From contig NZ_WEGK01000002.1 in NCBI RefSeq assembly GCF_009604405.1, positions 558,001 through 622,000 on the forward strand: DNA of 64,000 nt, given 5' to 3'. Numbering within the stretch: the stretch's first letter is position 1; every line of letters begins with the position of its first letter. The DNA is from Nocardia macrotermitis (GTDB lineage Bacteria; Actinomycetota; Actinomycetes; Mycobacteriales; Mycobacteriaceae). The notes below the pieces were generated by a model, which did no database searches, was not told where the DNA came from, and saw only the letters and a program-made list of their open reading frames with translations. The position numbers were made by a program, and so were the translations under genes. This document shows positions 53,855 through 63,906 of the stretch, in pieces.

Positions 53855-54026
53855 GCGTTCCAGGACGCTGCGAAGAATATCGAGCAGACCGATACCGCGC
53901 AGTCGGCCAGGAGCGTGGAGGTGCTCTCGGACGCGTTCTCCGAGACGCCGCCGGACATGCGCAATTCCATCGACGGTGTCGCGCGGTTGTCCGAGACCCC
54001 TGGCCGAACGCGACGAGCAGCTGATG
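53855..54026 (+). pseudogene. Remnant of an MCE-family gene (MceC-like segment), frameshifted
   Basis: The frame from 53855 reads AFQDAAKNIEQTDTAQSARS, then VEVLSDAFSETPPDMRNSID and GVARLSET. After one extra C in a CCCC run at 53997-54000 it continues in the next frame as LAERDEQL. This order of motifs is the helical part after the MCE domain of mce-operon proteins. The N-terminal MCE domain, signal and C-terminus are missing, and no other mce gene is nearby. About 90 bases on each side show no recognisable remains. Confidence 0.65.
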
Positions 54027-54128
54027 CCCCCTGCGAGTGTGCGAACGTACAGCTTCATCCCCATGTTCGGAAGTATGACGTAGGGGTACGACACGTTTCT
54101 GAGGTCGTAATGCGTTGGGGCGGGGTGG

Positions 54129-54740
54129 TTAGGGGGTGAAGAGGCCGGAGTGGGCGGCGAGGGTGGCGGATTCGGCGGCGAGGGTGGCGGTGTGGTCGTC
54201 GATGGGGTCGCCGGTGGTCAGGAGGCGGTAGTAGAGGGGGGCGGCGACGGCGGAAAGGACTGCGCGAGGGTCGGTTTCGGGAGGGATCTCGCCTCGGGTC
54301 GCTGCGGCTTCGATGCAGGGGGTCCATTCGGTGAGGCGGGTGTCGTAGAAGTGGCGCAGGGCGGTGGCGGTGGTGGGGTCGGCGGTGGCGGCGGCGATCA
54401 GGGAGGCGAAGAGTTTGCCCTGGCGGGGGTCGTTGAGGGTGTGGGCGACCAGGCGGGCGTTGGCGAGCAGGTCCTCGCGCAGGGAGCCGGTGTCGGCACG
54501 GGGGAGTGAGGTTTCGGCCATCTCGGTGAGGAGGTCGGCGACCAGGCCCGCGGGGGTGCGCCAGCGGCGGTAGACGGTGGTTTTGCCGACGCCCGCGCGG
54601 GCGGCGACCTCGGCGGGGTCGAGGTGGGCGAAACCGCGTTCGGCGAGGAGGTCACCGGCTGCTCGCAGGACTGATTCGCGGACGCGGGCGGTGCGGCCGC
54701 CGGGGCGCAGTGAGCCCGGAGTGGTGGTGTCCTGATTCAT
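54129..54740 (-). CDS. TetR-family regulator beside an aldo/keto reductase
   Basis: The 203-residue protein has the TetR HTH at residues 20-65 (SVLRAAGDLLAERGFAHLDP, with AARAGVGKTTVYRRWRTPAG) and a TetR_C_11-like ligand domain (SLREDLLANARLVAHTLNDP ... GEIPPETDPRAVLSAVAAPL). It is divergent from the aldo/keto reductase gene with 82 bases between starts; that spacer holds CCGTTAACGG. It likely represses itself and the reductase gene. Confidence 0.9.
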   Translation of the reverse strand: MNQDTTTPGSLRPGGRTARVRESVLRAAGDLLAERGFAHLDPAEVAARAGVGKTTVYRRWRTPAGLVADLLTEMAETSLPRADTGSLREDLLANARLVAHTLNDPRQGKLFASLIAAATADPTTATALRHFYDTRLTEWTPCIEAAATRGEIPPETDPRAVLSAVAAPLYYRLLTTGDPIDDHTATLAAESATLAAHSGLFTP

Positions 54741-54755
54741 AACGGTCCTCCAGTT

Positions 54756-54765
54756 CCGTTAACGG
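54756..54765. promoter_or_regulatory. Palindrome in the TetR/AKR spacer
   Basis: CCGTTAACGG is a perfect ten-base palindrome within GTTCCGTTAACGGTC, and TTCCGTTA recurs just before the reductase ribosome site. This is a plausible TetR operator in the 82-base divergent promoter. Confidence 0.55.
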
Positions 54766-54822
54766 TCGCCCGAGTGTAGCGTGGGCATTGTTAATGAAAC
54801 TTCTGTTCCGTTAGGAGTGGTC

Positions 54823-55857
54823 ATGGAGTATCGGCGGTTGGGTGCTTCGGGGTTGACGGTTCCCGCGTTGAGTTTCGGTGCGGGCACCTTCGGTGGGCGC
54901 GGCGAACTGTTCGGCGCGTGGGGTGACACCGATGCGCGGCAGGCGCGCCGGATGGTCGACGTCGCGCTGGACGCGGGCGTCGCCATGTTCGACACCGCGG
55001 ACGTGTATTCCGAGGGCGCGTCGGAACAGGTTCTGGGCGAGGCGATTCGAGGACGTCGCGATCGAGTGCTGTTGTCCACCAAGGCATCCCTGCCCACGGG
55101 TCCGGCGGCGTACGAGGCCGGATCGGGGCGTTCGCGGTTGATCGGCGCGGTGGAGGGCGCGCTGCGTCGTCTCGGCACCGAATATCTCGATCTGTTCCAG
55201 CTGCACGCGTTCGATGCGGGCACCCCGGTCGAGGAAGTGCTTGCCGCACTGGACGATCTGGTGCGCGGCGGCAAGATCCGGTATGTCGGCGCGTCCAATT
55301 TCGCCGGGTGGCAGTTGATGAAATCCCTTGCGGCAGCGGAACGGAACGGGCATGTCCGCTATGTCGCGCATCAGGTGTACTACTCGCTGCTCGGTCGCGA
55401 TTACGAGTGGGAGCTGATGCCGCTGGGGCTGGATCAGGGCGTCGGCGCGGTGGTGTGGAGTCCGCTGGGTTGGGGGCGGCTGACGGGGAAAGTCCGTCGC
55501 GGACAACCACTTCCGGAGACCAGTCGACTGCATCGGACCGCCGAGGCCGGACCGCCCGTGGACGACGAACTGCTCTACGACGTGGTCGATGTCCTCGACG
55601 AGTTGGCCGCCGAGACCGGACGTTCGGTTCCGCAGATCGCGTTGAACTGGTTGCTGTCCCGGCCCACCGTCGCGAGTGTCATCATCGGCGCGCGCACCGA
55701 GGAGCAGCTACGTCAGAATCTGGGCGCGGTCGGCTGGCAGCTCGACGCCGACCAGATCGCCCGGTTGGACAAGGTCAGCGGCCGTACGCCGCCGTATCCG
55801 TACTACCCCTATTACCGGCTACCGGACTTCGCCCGGCTCAACCCACCGGCCGTGTAG
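54823..55857 (+). CDS. Aldo/keto reductase
   Basis: The 344-residue TIM-barrel NADPH oxidoreductase has the AKR tetrad: Asp and Tyr in FDTADVYSEGASEQVLGEAI, Lys in LLSTKAS and His in LFQLHAFD. KIRYVGASNFAGWQLMKSLA and ASVIIGARTEEQLRQNL are the cofactor-binding parts. The C-terminus is Tyr/Pro-rich (PPYPYYPYYRLPDF). ATG 54823 follows TAGGAGTGG. Its divergent TetR partner suggests induction by an aldehyde or drug-like substrate. It ends 12 bases from the end of the nitrate reductase gene. Confidence 0.92.
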   Translation: MEYRRLGASGLTVPALSFGAGTFGGRGELFGAWGDTDARQARRMVDVALDAGVAMFDTADVYSEGASEQVLGEAIRGRRDRVLLSTKASLPTGPAAYEAGSGRSRLIGAVEGALRRLGTEYLDLFQLHAFDAGTPVEEVLAALDDLVRGGKIRYVGASNFAGWQLMKSLAAAERNGHVRYVAHQVYYSLLGRDYEWELMPLGLDQGVGAVVWSPLGWGRLTGKVRRGQPLPETSRLHRTAEAGPPVDDELLYDVVDVLDELAAETGRSVPQIALNWLLSRPTVASVIIGARTEEQLRQNLGAVGWQLDADQIARLDKVSGRTPPYPYYPYYRLPDFARLNPPAV

Positions 55858-55869
55858 GCGGGAACCCGG

Positions 55870-58800
55870 TCAGTAGATGTCGCGAACGTAGCGCTTCTCG
55901 GTGGTGAGCTGCTTCTTGTACGCGGTGGCGGCCTCGGGGGTCAGATTGCCGTGGATCTGGGCGATGGTCAGCAGCGTCTGGTCGACGTCGCGGGCCATGC
56001 GGCTGGCGTCCCCGCAGACGTAGATGTGGGCGCCGGATTGCAGCCAGGACCACAGTTCCGCGCCGTGCTCGAGCATGCGGTGCTGGACGTAGACGCGCTC
56101 GCGTTGGTCGCGGGAGAAGGCCAGGTCGAGGCGGGTGAGGAAGCCGTCGCGGAACATGTCCTCGAGTTCGGTGCGGTAGTAGAAGTTGTCGGCGGCGTGC
56201 TGATCGCCGAACAGCAGCCAGTTGCGGCCGCGGCAGCCCAGGGCGCGGCGTTCGTGCAGGAACCCGCGGAACGGCGCGATGCCGGTGCCGGGGCCGATCA
56301 TGATCATCGGCGCCCCGGGGTCCAGCGGCGGGCGGAAATGCGGTGCACGCTGCAGGAAGATCGGAATCTGCGCGCCCGCACCGCGATCGGCCAGGAAGGT
56401 GGAGCAGACGCCGCCGCGCGGTGCGGCCGGATCGCCGTAACGCACCACGCCGACGGTCAATTGGACCTCGTGCGGATCGACCAGCGGGCTGGAGGAGATC
56501 GAATACTGCCGTGGCTGTAGCTTTTTCAGCGCGCCGAGCCAGTCCACCGGATCGGCGCGCATCGGGAAGTCGCGCAGCACGTCCACGGCCTGCTTGTCCC
56601 AGAGGTAGCCGTCGAGTTCGGTGCGGTTGTCGCGGCGCAGCAGTTTGGCCAGCTGCGGGCTGGGGTTGTGCGCGGCGATGAAGGTCAGCAGATCGTTGCT
56701 GACCCGGGTGATGTCGTAGTGGGTGCGCAGCGCGTGTTCGAGCGATACCTCGCGATCCTCGATCTCGGTCGGGTGCTGCGCGTCCAGGCCGGTCGCGTCG
56801 AGCCATTGCGCGACGAGCGTTTCGTCGTTGGTGGGCCAGACGCCGAGCGAGTCGCCGACCTCGTAGGTCGCGCCCCGGTCGCGCAGATCGAATCCGAACT
56901 GCCGCACCTCCTTCGAGGATCCGGGGCGGGAGAGGAGTTCGTTGCGCACGAGCGGGGCGGGGGTGGGGGCGTTGCGGGTGAATGCCGGTGCGGCCGGGCG
57001 AGATTTGGGTTCGGTCGATGAAACCTGTTGGGTGCGAGCAGGACTCAGTACGCCGACGCCCGACGGGCTCGATCCTGCCTGGCCGTGGCCACCGAGCCCG
57101 GCGGGCGCGCTTCCGGACCCGGTGTGGCCCGGTCCGCCAGCTCCGGAATCGCCTGTCCCGGCACCCGAATCGTCGCCCGGCCCCAACGCGCCGAGCACAT
57201 CCTCGAGCCACTTCGCCGACAACTCACCATGATCCGGCTCGCTGTCCACGCGCGGAAGCAACCGGGTGGCACCGAATTTCGCGAGCAGCTCGTCCAGTTT
57301 CCGCCCGTGACCGCAGAAGTCGTCGTATGACGAATCCCCGATGGCGAACACCGCATAACGCACATTGTTCAGGCGAATCGAACTGTCGGACAACATATCC
57401 CAGAATTCGGCACCGTTGTCCGGTGGCCCGCCGTCCCCGAACGTACTGGTGATCACCAGCACATCACCGTCCAGGTCGGCCAATTCCCCGGAATTCATCT
57501 CCAACAACCGTGGCGCACAACCGGATTCGGACAATTTCCGCGCGGCCTCGGCGGCGAACTCCTCGGCGGTCCCGGTCTGCGAGGCCCACAGCACGGTGAC
57601 CACACGCGGTTCCGCCACCGCCGCAACGTGTTCGGTCTCGATGACCCCGCCCCCCGTGGCCCGCGAGTACATCCCCGCGAGCAACCCGTCGATCCACAGC
57701 CGACTGCTGCGGGCCATCGGCGCGGATTCGGGCAGCACCGGTTGTCCCTGCACCGGAAGCGAATCCAGCGCCGCGAGATACCCGCCGAGGTAGATCCGCT
57801 CGGTATCGCTCAGCATCGGCGCGGCGGCGGTGTCCAGCCCGAGCATCCGGGCCAGCGGGTGCCCGTTTCCCGAGGTCACGGGCGCAGGTGCCGTGACCGG
57901 CGGCGTCTGCATGGGCGCGGGCGGCTCGGCCGCGATCCGGCGCAGCGAGACCGCGCACGCCTTGAACTCCGGCTGGAGCGACGCGTCGTCCACCGCGTCA
58001 TTGGTCACCGCGTTCACCGTCAGGTATTCCCCCTGCTCGTCGTTCCAGTGGAAGGGCGCGAAGCAGTTGCCCGGCCGCACCCGGTCACTGATTTGCACCG
58101 GCAGCACGGCACGTCCACGGCGAGAAGTGATTTCGAGCTGATCCTCCGGTCGCACACCGAGCCGCGCGGCGTCCTCGGGGTGGATCTCGGCGAAGGGTTT
58201 GCCGTTCAGCTTGGTCAGTTTGGCGACCTTGCCGGTCTTGGTCATGGTGTGCCACTGATGCGGCAGCCGTCCGGTGTTGAGCACGAAAGGGTAGTCGTCG
58301 TCGGGCATTTCGCGCGGTTCCAGGTGCGGGCGCGGCCAGAACACCGCGCGGCGGCTCGGCGTCGCGAAGGCCAGTTCGGGGGTGTTCCCCGCGGCGTCGG
58401 TGAACAGGTGCTGGCTCACTCCGTCGTTGCGATAACGAATCGGATTGCGCCGCCGCGCCGGATCCGGACACGGCCACTGCAACGGCCCGGCCCGCAATTC
58501 CTCGTAGGAGACCCCGCGCAGATCGTATCCGGTAGCGGGGTTGGCGAACCCGCGTACCTCCTCGAAAACCTCCGCACTGGAAGCGAATTCGAATCCAGGA
58601 AACCCCATCGCGGTGGCCACCTGCGCGATCAGCAACCAATCCGGACGCGCGTCGCCGATCGGATCGATGGACCGCTGCAACAGACTCACATCGCGTTCGG
58701 AATTCACCATCACACCGTCTGCCTCGGCCCACAATGTCGCGGGCAGCAGCACATCGGCGTAGGCATTGGTCGCGGTCTCGGCGTAGACGTCCTGGGTGAC

Positions 58801-60108
58801 GACCAATTCGGCCGCCTCCAACCCGGAGATCACCGTCTTCCGATTCGCCACCGACGCAACGGGATTGCTACAGATGATCCAGCACGCCCGGATCTTCCCG
58901 TCGGCCAGCTCCCGGAACATCTCGATCGTGCCCGGCCCGGACTCGGTACGAATCGTCCCGGGCGCCAACCCCCACGCGGTCTCCACGAACGTCCGATCGG
59001 CCTCGGACAACACGCTGCGCTGACCGGGCAGCCCCGGACCCATGTACCCCATTTCCCTGCCGCCCATGGCATTCGGCTGCCCGGTCAGCGAGAACGGCCC
59101 GCTGCCGGTGCGGCAGATCGCGCCGGTGGCCAGATGTAGATTGCACAGCGCGTTGGTGTTCCAGGTGCCGTGCGTGGACTGGTTCAACCCCATCGTCCAC
59201 AGCGACATCCATTCGCCCGCCTCACCGATCCACGTTGCGGCAGTGCGGATATCGGCCTCGGCCAGCCCGGTGATCTCCGCGACCCGGTCCGGGGGATAGT
59301 CGGCGAGGAATTCGCCCATCGCCTCCCAGCCCTCGGTGTGCGCGGCGATGAAATCGCTGTCTATGTCACCGTTTTCGACCAGCAGATACAGCAGCCCGTT
59401 GAGCAGCGCGAGATCGGTGCCGGGCGCGATCTGCAGGAAAAGGTCTGCGTTGCGGGCGGTTTCGGTGCGTCGCGGATCGACCACGATGAGTTTGGCCCCG
59501 GCACTCTTGCGGCGGTCGGCCAGGCGCAGATACAGAATCGGATGGCAGTCGGCCATATTCGCGCCGATCACCAGGAACAGATCGGAATTGTCGATGTCGT
59601 CGTAGGATCCGGGCGGCCCGTCCGCGCCGAGCGACTGCTTGTATCCGGTGCCCGCGCTGGCCATGCACAACCGCGAATTCGATTCGATGTGCACCGTGCG
59701 CAGATAGCCCTTGGCCAGTTTGGTGGCCAGGTACTGCGCCTCCAACGACATCTGCCCCGAGACGTACAGCGCGATCGCGTCCGGCCCGTGCGTGTCCAGG
59801 ATGGCCCGCAGCCGCCCGGCGACCTCGCGGACCGCGTCGTCCATCGCGACCGGTGTGGGTTCGTGCCCGCGTTCGTCGCGACGCAGGGCCGTGGTCATCC
59901 GGCCCGGCGCGCGCATCATCTCGGCGTGGGTGGCGCCCTTCGTGCACAGCCGTCCGGCGTTGACCGGATGCAGTTTGTTACCGCGCACGGACGCGATGAC
60001 GGGCGCGCCGGATTCGTCCACCTTCGTCTCGACCGTGATCCCGCACCCCACGCCGCAGTACGAACACGTGGTGTCGACGTTCGCCGGGCCGGAGGGTGCA
60101 GGGGACAT
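55870..60108 (-). CDS. One-chain assimilatory nitrate reductase: molybdopterin oxidoreductase fused to a CysJ-like NADPH reductase
   Basis: The 1412-residue protein joins two enzymes. The first about 740 residues are a NasA-type molybdenum reductase: the 4Fe-4S cysteines C15-x2-C18-x3-C22 and C55, the Mo-ligand Cys in [11 protein letters not shown] and the MGD-binding end [19 protein letters not shown]. Then comes a hinge with Pro/Ala stretches, a flavodoxin domain from about residue 836 ([20 protein letters not shown]), a Gly/Ser-rich linker near 970-1015, and an FAD/NADPH unit ([10 protein letters not shown] about 1199; [11 protein letters not shown] about 1270). Electrons could go from NADPH to nitrate within one chain. 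No nitrite reductase or nitrate transporter gene is in the window. Confidence 0.93.
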   Translation of the reverse strand: MSPAPSGPANVDTTCSYCGVGCGITVETKVDESGAPVIASVRGNKLHPVNAGRLCTKGATHAEMMRAPGRMTTALRRDERGHEPTPVAMDDAVREVAGRLRAILDTHGPDAIALYVSGQMSLEAQYLATKLAKGYLRTVHIESNSRLCMASAGTGYKQSLGADGPPGSYDDIDNSDLFLVIGANMADCHPILYLRLADRRKSAGAKLIVVDPRRTETARNADLFLQIAPGTDLALLNGLLYLLVENGDIDSDFIAAHTEGWEAMGEFLADYPPDRVAEITGLAEADIRTAATWIGEAGEWMSLWTMGLNQSTHGTWNTNALCNLHLATGAICRTGSGPFSLTGQPNAMGGREMGYMGPGLPGQRSVLSEADRTFVETAWGLAPGTIRTESGPGTIEMFRELADGKIRACWIICSNPVASVANRKTVISGLEAAELVVTQDVYAETATNAYADVLLPATLWAEADGVMVNSERDVSLLQRSIDPIGDARPDWLLIAQVATAMGFPGFEFASSAEVFEEVRGFANPATGYDLRGVSYEELRAGPLQWPCPDPARRRNPIRYRNDGVSQHLFTDAAGNTPELAFATPSRRAVFWPRPHLEPREMPDDDYPFVLNTGRLPHQWHTMTKTGKVAKLTKLNGKPFAEIHPEDAARLGVRPEDQLEITSRRGRAVLPVQISDRVRPGNCFAPFHWNDEQGEYLTVNAVTNDAVDDASLQPEFKACAVSLRRIAAEPPAPMQTPPVTAPAPVTSGNGHPLARMLGLDTAAAPMLSDTERIYLGGYLAALDSLPVQGQPVLPESAPMARSSRLWIDGLLAGMYSRATGGGVIETEHVAAVAEPRVVTVLWASQTGTAEEFAAEAARKLSESGCAPRLLEMNSGELADLDGDVLVITSTFGDGGPPDNGAEFWDMLSDSSIRLNNVRYAVFAIGDSSYDDFCGHGRKLDELLAKFGATRLLPRVDSEPDHGELSAKWLEDVLGALGPGDDSGAGTGDSGAGGPGHTGSGSAPAGLGGHGQAGSSPSGVGVLSPARTQQVSSTEPKSRPAAPAFTRNAPTPAPLVRNELLSRPGSSKEVRQFGFDLRDRGATYEVGDSLGVWPTNDETLVAQWLDATGLDAQHPTEIEDREVSLEHALRTHYDITRVSNDLLTFIAAHNPSPQLAKLLRRDNRTELDGYLWDKQAVDVLRDFPMRADPVDWLGALKKLQPRQYSISSSPLVDPHEVQLTVGVVRYGDPAAPRGGVCSTFLADRGAGAQIPIFLQRAPHFRPPLDPGAPMIMIGPGTGIAPFRGFLHERRALGCRGRNWLLFGDQHAADNFYYRTELEDMFRDGFLTRLDLAFSRDQRERVYVQHRMLEHGAELWSWLQSGAHIYVCGDASRMARDVDQTLLTIAQIHGNLTPEAATAYKKQLTTEKRYVRDIY

Positions 60109-60151
60109 GACTCGATCATCGCGAGCCGCGATTGCGCCGGATTTACCGAAC

Positions 60152-60167
60152 GTTATCGGCGGGTGAC
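60152..60167 (-). promoter_or_regulatory. GlnR-like box upstream of nitrate reductase
   Basis: On the coding strand the sequence is GTCAC-CCGCCG-ATAAC, which fits AC-n9-AC, the GlnR core, and matches gTnAc well in the first half and two bases less in the second. It lies 44 bases before the start codon. GlnR activates nitrate assimilation in related actinobacteria under nitrogen limitation. Confidence 0.5.
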
Positions 60168-60270
60168 AAAACTCCGCACACGCCGTAGTCGATCTTGTGA
60201 GGAGTGAGCGATGTCACCGGAAAACCGGCGGACGCAGCGGAAATCCGCCCGGATCGGTGCTAGTCGGACC

Positions 60271-60984
60271 TCACCACGCGACAACGCCCGCGTCATCGAA
60301 GAAGCCGCCGCGCGGTCCGTCGTCGGGCAGGGTGGCCAGCCGGATCGCGATCGCCGCGCCCTCCCTCGGGGTGCGGGTCGAATTGTGCCCGGTGAAATCG
60401 GTCGCCACATAACCGGGGCAGCAGGCGTTGACGAGAATGTTCGTTTCGGCGAGTCGGCGCGCGTACTGCACGGTGAGGCTGTTGAGCATGGATTTCGACG
60501 GGGCGTAGGCAGCCATGATCGGGCCGGTCCGCAAGGTCAGCGAGCCCATGTTGCTGGAGACGTTGACGATGCGGGGCGCGGGTGCGCGATGCAGCAGCGG
60601 GAGCATCGCGTTGGTCACCCGGACGACGCCGAAGACGTTGGTATCCAACACGGTTCGCACGACGCCGAGGTCGAGCGTTGTCGGATCCTGCGCGCCGTCG
60701 TCGGCCCGGCCGCCGATGCCCGCGTTGTTGACCAGCACGTCGAGCCGCTCGATGGCCGCGGCCGCCGCGGCGACGCTCTCGTCGGAGGTGACATCCAGCG
60801 CGACCCCGAACGCGTCGATCCCCTCGGCCCGCAGTTTCTCGACAGCGTCGGCCCGCCTGCCGTCGTCACGTGCCCCCACCGCGACCGTGTACCCGAGCGT
60901 GCCCAGCCCCTGCGCGATGGCGAAGCCGATGCCCTTGTTCGCGCCGGTGACCAGCGCGGTCTTCGTATCCTTCACGAGATCCAT
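60271..60984 (-). CDS. Short-chain dehydrogenase/reductase
   Basis: The 237-residue protein is a classical SDR: ALVTGANKGIGFAIAQGLG for NAD(P), LVNNAGIGG, and the catalytic Ser (IVNVSSNMGSL) with YAPSK for Tyr and Lys. Substrate unknown; an overall likeness to carbonyl reductase types is clear from the TGANKGIG loop. It is divergent from a LysR gene with an 83-base spacer that holds a LysR-type dyad, so it is probably LysR-regulated. Confidence 0.92.
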   Translation of the reverse strand: MDLVKDTKTALVTGANKGIGFAIAQGLGTLGYTVAVGARDDGRRADAVEKLRAEGIDAFGVALDVTSDESVAAAAAAIERLDVLVNNAGIGGRADDGAQDPTTLDLGVVRTVLDTNVFGVVRVTNAMLPLLHRAPAPRIVNVSSNMGSLTLRTGPIMAAYAPSKSMLNSLTVQYARRLAETNILVNACCPGYVATDFTGHNSTRTPREGAAIAIRLATLPDDGPRGGFFDDAGVVAW

Positions 60985-61030
60985 GCTCGACCGGGCCGAA
61001 CGCGGCGTCCAAGATCAACCGGATCGGCTG

Positions 61031-61049
61031 TGATACTCGCCGGGTATCA
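61031..61049. promoter_or_regulatory. LysR-type operator ATAC-N7-GTAT
   Basis: TGATAC (61031-61036) and GTATCA (61044-61049) are perfect inverted arms around seven bases, containing the T-N11-A core of LysR sites. It lies 19 bases before the LysR start and 47 bases before the SDR start. A TACGCT hexamer at 61056-61061 is the likely LysR -10 element. Confidence 0.75.
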
Positions 61050-61067
61050 GCGCGCTACGCTGCGTGG

Positions 61068-61985
61068 GTGGATCTGGAAACCCGCGAGCTGCGCTATTTC
61101 CTCGCCGTCGCCGAGGAACTGCATTTCGGGCGGGCCGCCGAACGCCTGGGCATGGCGCAACCGCCGCTGTCCCGCGCGATTCGCCAGTTGGAGCGGCGGC
61201 TCGGCGTGCAACTCTTCGATCGGGACCGGCGCGGGGTGGCGCTGACCGCGGCCGGTCGGGTGCTGGTTCGGGAGGCCGGTAGCGCGCTGGACGCGGTCGC
61301 GGCCGCCGCCCGTCGCACCCAGCGTGCCGGTGCGTCGACGAATTCGCTGGTCCTGGTCACGAAGGCCGGGGCGTCGCACGATCTGCTGCGCCGACTCCTG
61401 GACACCCACGCCGCCGACCCGGACGCGGCGTCGGTGGAGATCCTGCTGTGCGAGGTCGGCGAGCAGGCGGGCGCGTTGCGCGACGGCCGCGCCGACGTGG
61501 CGATCATGCACCGCCCCTACGACGACCTGGCCGGATTCGACACCGAGGACCTGCACGTGGAGGGCCAGGTCGCGATCCTGCCCGCAACCCACCCTCTCGC
61601 CGCCCGCGAAGAACTCACTCTCGCCGAGGTCAGCCACGTCCCCGGCCTGCCGATCGCCCGCTGGCCCCGTCTCGACGGCACCTACCCCGAAGGCCCCGGC
61701 CCCGAGGTCCGCACCCAATCCAAGCTCGCCCAACTCGTCGCCCTGGGCCGAACCCTGCTGGTCATCCCCGCATCCAGCCGCGCATGGCAATGGCCCGAAC
61801 ACGTCGCGGTCCCCGTCGTCGACGCCCCGGACGTCACCACCGTCATCGCCTGGCCGTCGCACAGCCGCTCCCGCGCGGTCGCCGCACTCGTTCGCACGGC
61901 CGCCGATCTACGCGCCCTAACCGAGGTTGTAACCCCGATGCAGCGCGACGATGCCGCCGGTGAGGTTGCGCCACTTGACCGATGA
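61068..61985 (+). CDS. LysR-family transcriptional regulator
   Basis: The 305-residue protein has the LysR HTH at residues 1-60 ([40 protein letters not shown]) and an effector domain from about residue 90. GTG 61068 begins [11 protein letters not shown]. The dyad in the divergent spacer with the SDR gene suggests it controls both. The 3' end of the gene overlaps the 3' end of menG by 69 bases on the opposite strand. Confidence 0.9.
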   Translation: MDLETRELRYFLAVAEELHFGRAAERLGMAQPPLSRAIRQLERRLGVQLFDRDRRGVALTAAGRVLVREAGSALDAVAAAARRTQRAGASTNSLVLVTKAGASHDLLRRLLDTHAADPDAASVEILLCEVGEQAGALRDGRADVAIMHRPYDDLAGFDTEDLHVEGQVAILPATHPLAAREELTLAEVSHVPGLPIARWPRLDGTYPEGPGPEVRTQSKLAQLVALGRTLLVIPASSRAWQWPEHVAVPVVDAPDVTTVIAWPSHSRSRAVAALVRTAADLRALTEVVTPMQRDDAAGEVAPLDR

Positions 61986-62621
61986 CCAACCCGCGTCGGT
62001 CATCCGCAGCGCCAGCTGACGCTGATTCGGCCAGGCGCGAATCGACTCGGCCAGATAGACGTACGCGTCCGGATTACTGCTGACCGCCCGCGCCACCTGC
62101 GGCAGCGCCCGCATCAGATACTCCATGTAGATCGTCCGGAACGGCCCGAACACCGGCGTCGAGAATTCCGCGATCACCAGCCGCCCACCGGGTTTCGTGA
62201 CGCGCAGCATCTCCCGCATCGCCCCGTCGGGATCCGAGAAGTTGCGCAGCCCATAGGAAATGGTGACCGCGTCGAAGGAATCATCGGCGAACGGCAGCTG
62301 CGTACCGTCCGCGGCGACCATCGGCACCTTGCGGAACCGCCCCGCGTCCAACATCCCCCGCGAGAAATCCGCCGCCACACACCAGGCCCCCGACTTGGCG
62401 AACTCCAGCGTCGACACCCCGGTCCCGGCCGCCAGATCCAGCACCCGCTCCCCGGGCCGCAACGCCAGCGCCTGCCGGGTCGCCCACCGCCAATACCTGT
62501 CCTGCCCCGCCGAAATCACGGTGTTGGTCAGGTCGTACCGCTTCGCGACCCCATCGAACATCGACGCGACCTCGTGCGGTTCCTTGTCCAGCGAGGCACG
62601 GAACGACTCTGTTTTCGCCAC
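61917..62621 (-). CDS. menG: Demethylmenaquinone methyltransferase
   Basis: The 234-residue UbiE/MenG-family enzyme adds the ring methyl group with SAM, the last step of menaquinone synthesis. It shows [40 protein letters not shown] (SAM loop), [20 protein letters not shown] (UbiE signature) and [16 protein letters not shown]. In M. tuberculosis the homologue (Rv0558, often called menH) also follows mgtA in the same direction; here 142 bases separate them. Its end is antisense to the LysR coding end. Confidence 0.94.
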   Translation of the reverse strand: MAKTESFRASLDKEPHEVASMFDGVAKRYDLTNTVISAGQDRYWRWATRQALALRPGERVLDLAAGTGVSTLEFAKSGAWCVAADFSRGMLDAGRFRKVPMVAADGTQLPFADDSFDAVTISYGLRNFSDPDGAMREMLRVTKPGGRLVIAEFSTPVFGPFRTIYMEYLMRALPQVARAVSSNPDAYVYLAESIRAWPNQRQLALRMTDAGWSSVKWRNLTGGIVALHRGYNLG

Positions 62622-62763
62622 GTCCCCGACCCTAGCCTGATCCGCCCGCGCCGCCGACCCGGGCCACTTCCCGCCCGCCGCACCGCATCCGGATCGATGC
62701 CGATTCCGGAGTGATCTTGCAGCCGATTCCCAGCTTCGGGCCGGGCGTGTGGCCGTGTGACGC

Positions 62764-63906
62764 CTACGCGCTGCGGTAGATCTGGTCGGTCGTCGTCCCC
62801 AGCACGTCCGCGTAATGCCCCATCAACTCGTCGCAGATGGCGGGCCAGGTGCGGTGCAGGACGGATTTGCGGGCGGCGGCGGCGAAGCGGGCGCGGTGGG
62901 CGGGGTCCTGGAGGGCACCGACGGCGCTGGGGAGCAGTTCGCTGAAACGGTCGACCGGGAGCAGATATCCGTTGCGGCAGTGGGCGATCAGGTCGCGCGG
63001 GCCGCCCGCGTCGGGGCCGACGACCGGCAGGCCGCTGGCGAGTGCCTCCTGCACGCCCTGGCAGAAGGTCTCGTGTTCGCCCGCGTGCACCATCACGTCC
63101 AGGCTCGCGTAGGCGCGGCCCAGTTCGTCGCCGCCGAGCTCGCCGGTGAAGATCGCCGAGGGCATCAACTCGGCCAGGCGCGCCCGATCGGGGCCGTCAC
63201 CCACGATGACCAGCTGAATATCCGGATCCCCGTCCAATACGGCGAGCCGTTCCACATGCTTCTCTGGAGCCAGCCGCCCGACGAACCCGACCACCAGACG
63301 CTGCTGCGCCGACCACGCCTCGCGCAGTTCCGCCGACCGCGCCGAGGGCGTGAAGCGCGCGATGTCGACCCCGCGCGCCCACCGGTGCACACGCGGAATC
63401 CCGTGCCGCGCAAGATCTTCCGCGGCAGCCGAGGAGGGCGCGAGGGTGCGGGCGGCGCGCTGGTGGATGCGCCGGGTCCACGCCCACGCCGCCCGCCGGG
63501 CCGGGCCGAGCCCATAGCTCTGCGCGAATCCGGCGACATCGGTCTGATATACCGCCACCGCGGGCAGATCCAGCCGCAGCGCCGCGGACATCCCCCCGGC
63601 CCCGAGCAGGAACGGCGAGGCCAGATGCACGATATCGGCGTCGAACTCCTCGATCGCCGCGGTGATCCCGGGCTGCGGCAGCCCGACCGGCAGCGAACTG
63701 ATCTTCGGCACCATCACCGCGGGCACCCGCACCACCGGGAACTTCCCGTACGACCGCGGCGCGGGTGGTTCCCCGCGCGGGGTGTCGGGGGCGATGATCA
63801 GCGCGTCGTGGCCGTGCCGCTCCAGATGCCCGAGCACCTGCAGCACGGAGTTGACGACGCCGTTCATATTCGGCAGGAACGACTCCGAAACGATCGCTAC
63901 ACGCAC
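62764..63906 (-). CDS. mgtA: GDP-mannose-dependent alpha-mannosyltransferase, MgtA-like
   Basis: The 380-residue GT-B enzyme of family GT4 begins [20 protein letters not shown], has a [20 protein letters not shown] stretch and then the donor domain with [48 protein letters not shown] (E-x7-E motif) and DAGGPRDLI. The M. tuberculosis gene in this place (Rv0557, first called pimB) adds mannose to a glucuronic-acid diacylglycerol lipid; the same role here is inferred. GTG 63906 follows GAAGGG at proper spacing. The remaining 94 bases to the window edge hold no gene I can support. Confidence 0.9.
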   Translation of the reverse strand: MRVAIVSESFLPNMNGVVNSVLQVLGHLERHGHDALIIAPDTPRGEPPAPRSYGKFPVVRVPAVMVPKISSLPVGLPQPGITAAIEEFDADIVHLASPFLLGAGGMSAALRLDLPAVAVYQTDVAGFAQSYGLGPARRAAWAWTRRIHQRAARTLAPSSAAAEDLARHGIPRVHRWARGVDIARFTPSARSAELREAWSAQQRLVVGFVGRLAPEKHVERLAVLDGDPDIQLVIVGDGPDRARLAELMPSAIFTGELGGDELGRAYASLDVMVHAGEHETFCQGVQEALASGLPVVGPDAGGPRDLIAHCRNGYLLPVDRFSELLPSAVGALQDPAHRARFAAAARKSVLHRTWPAICDELMGHYADVLGTTTDQIYRSA

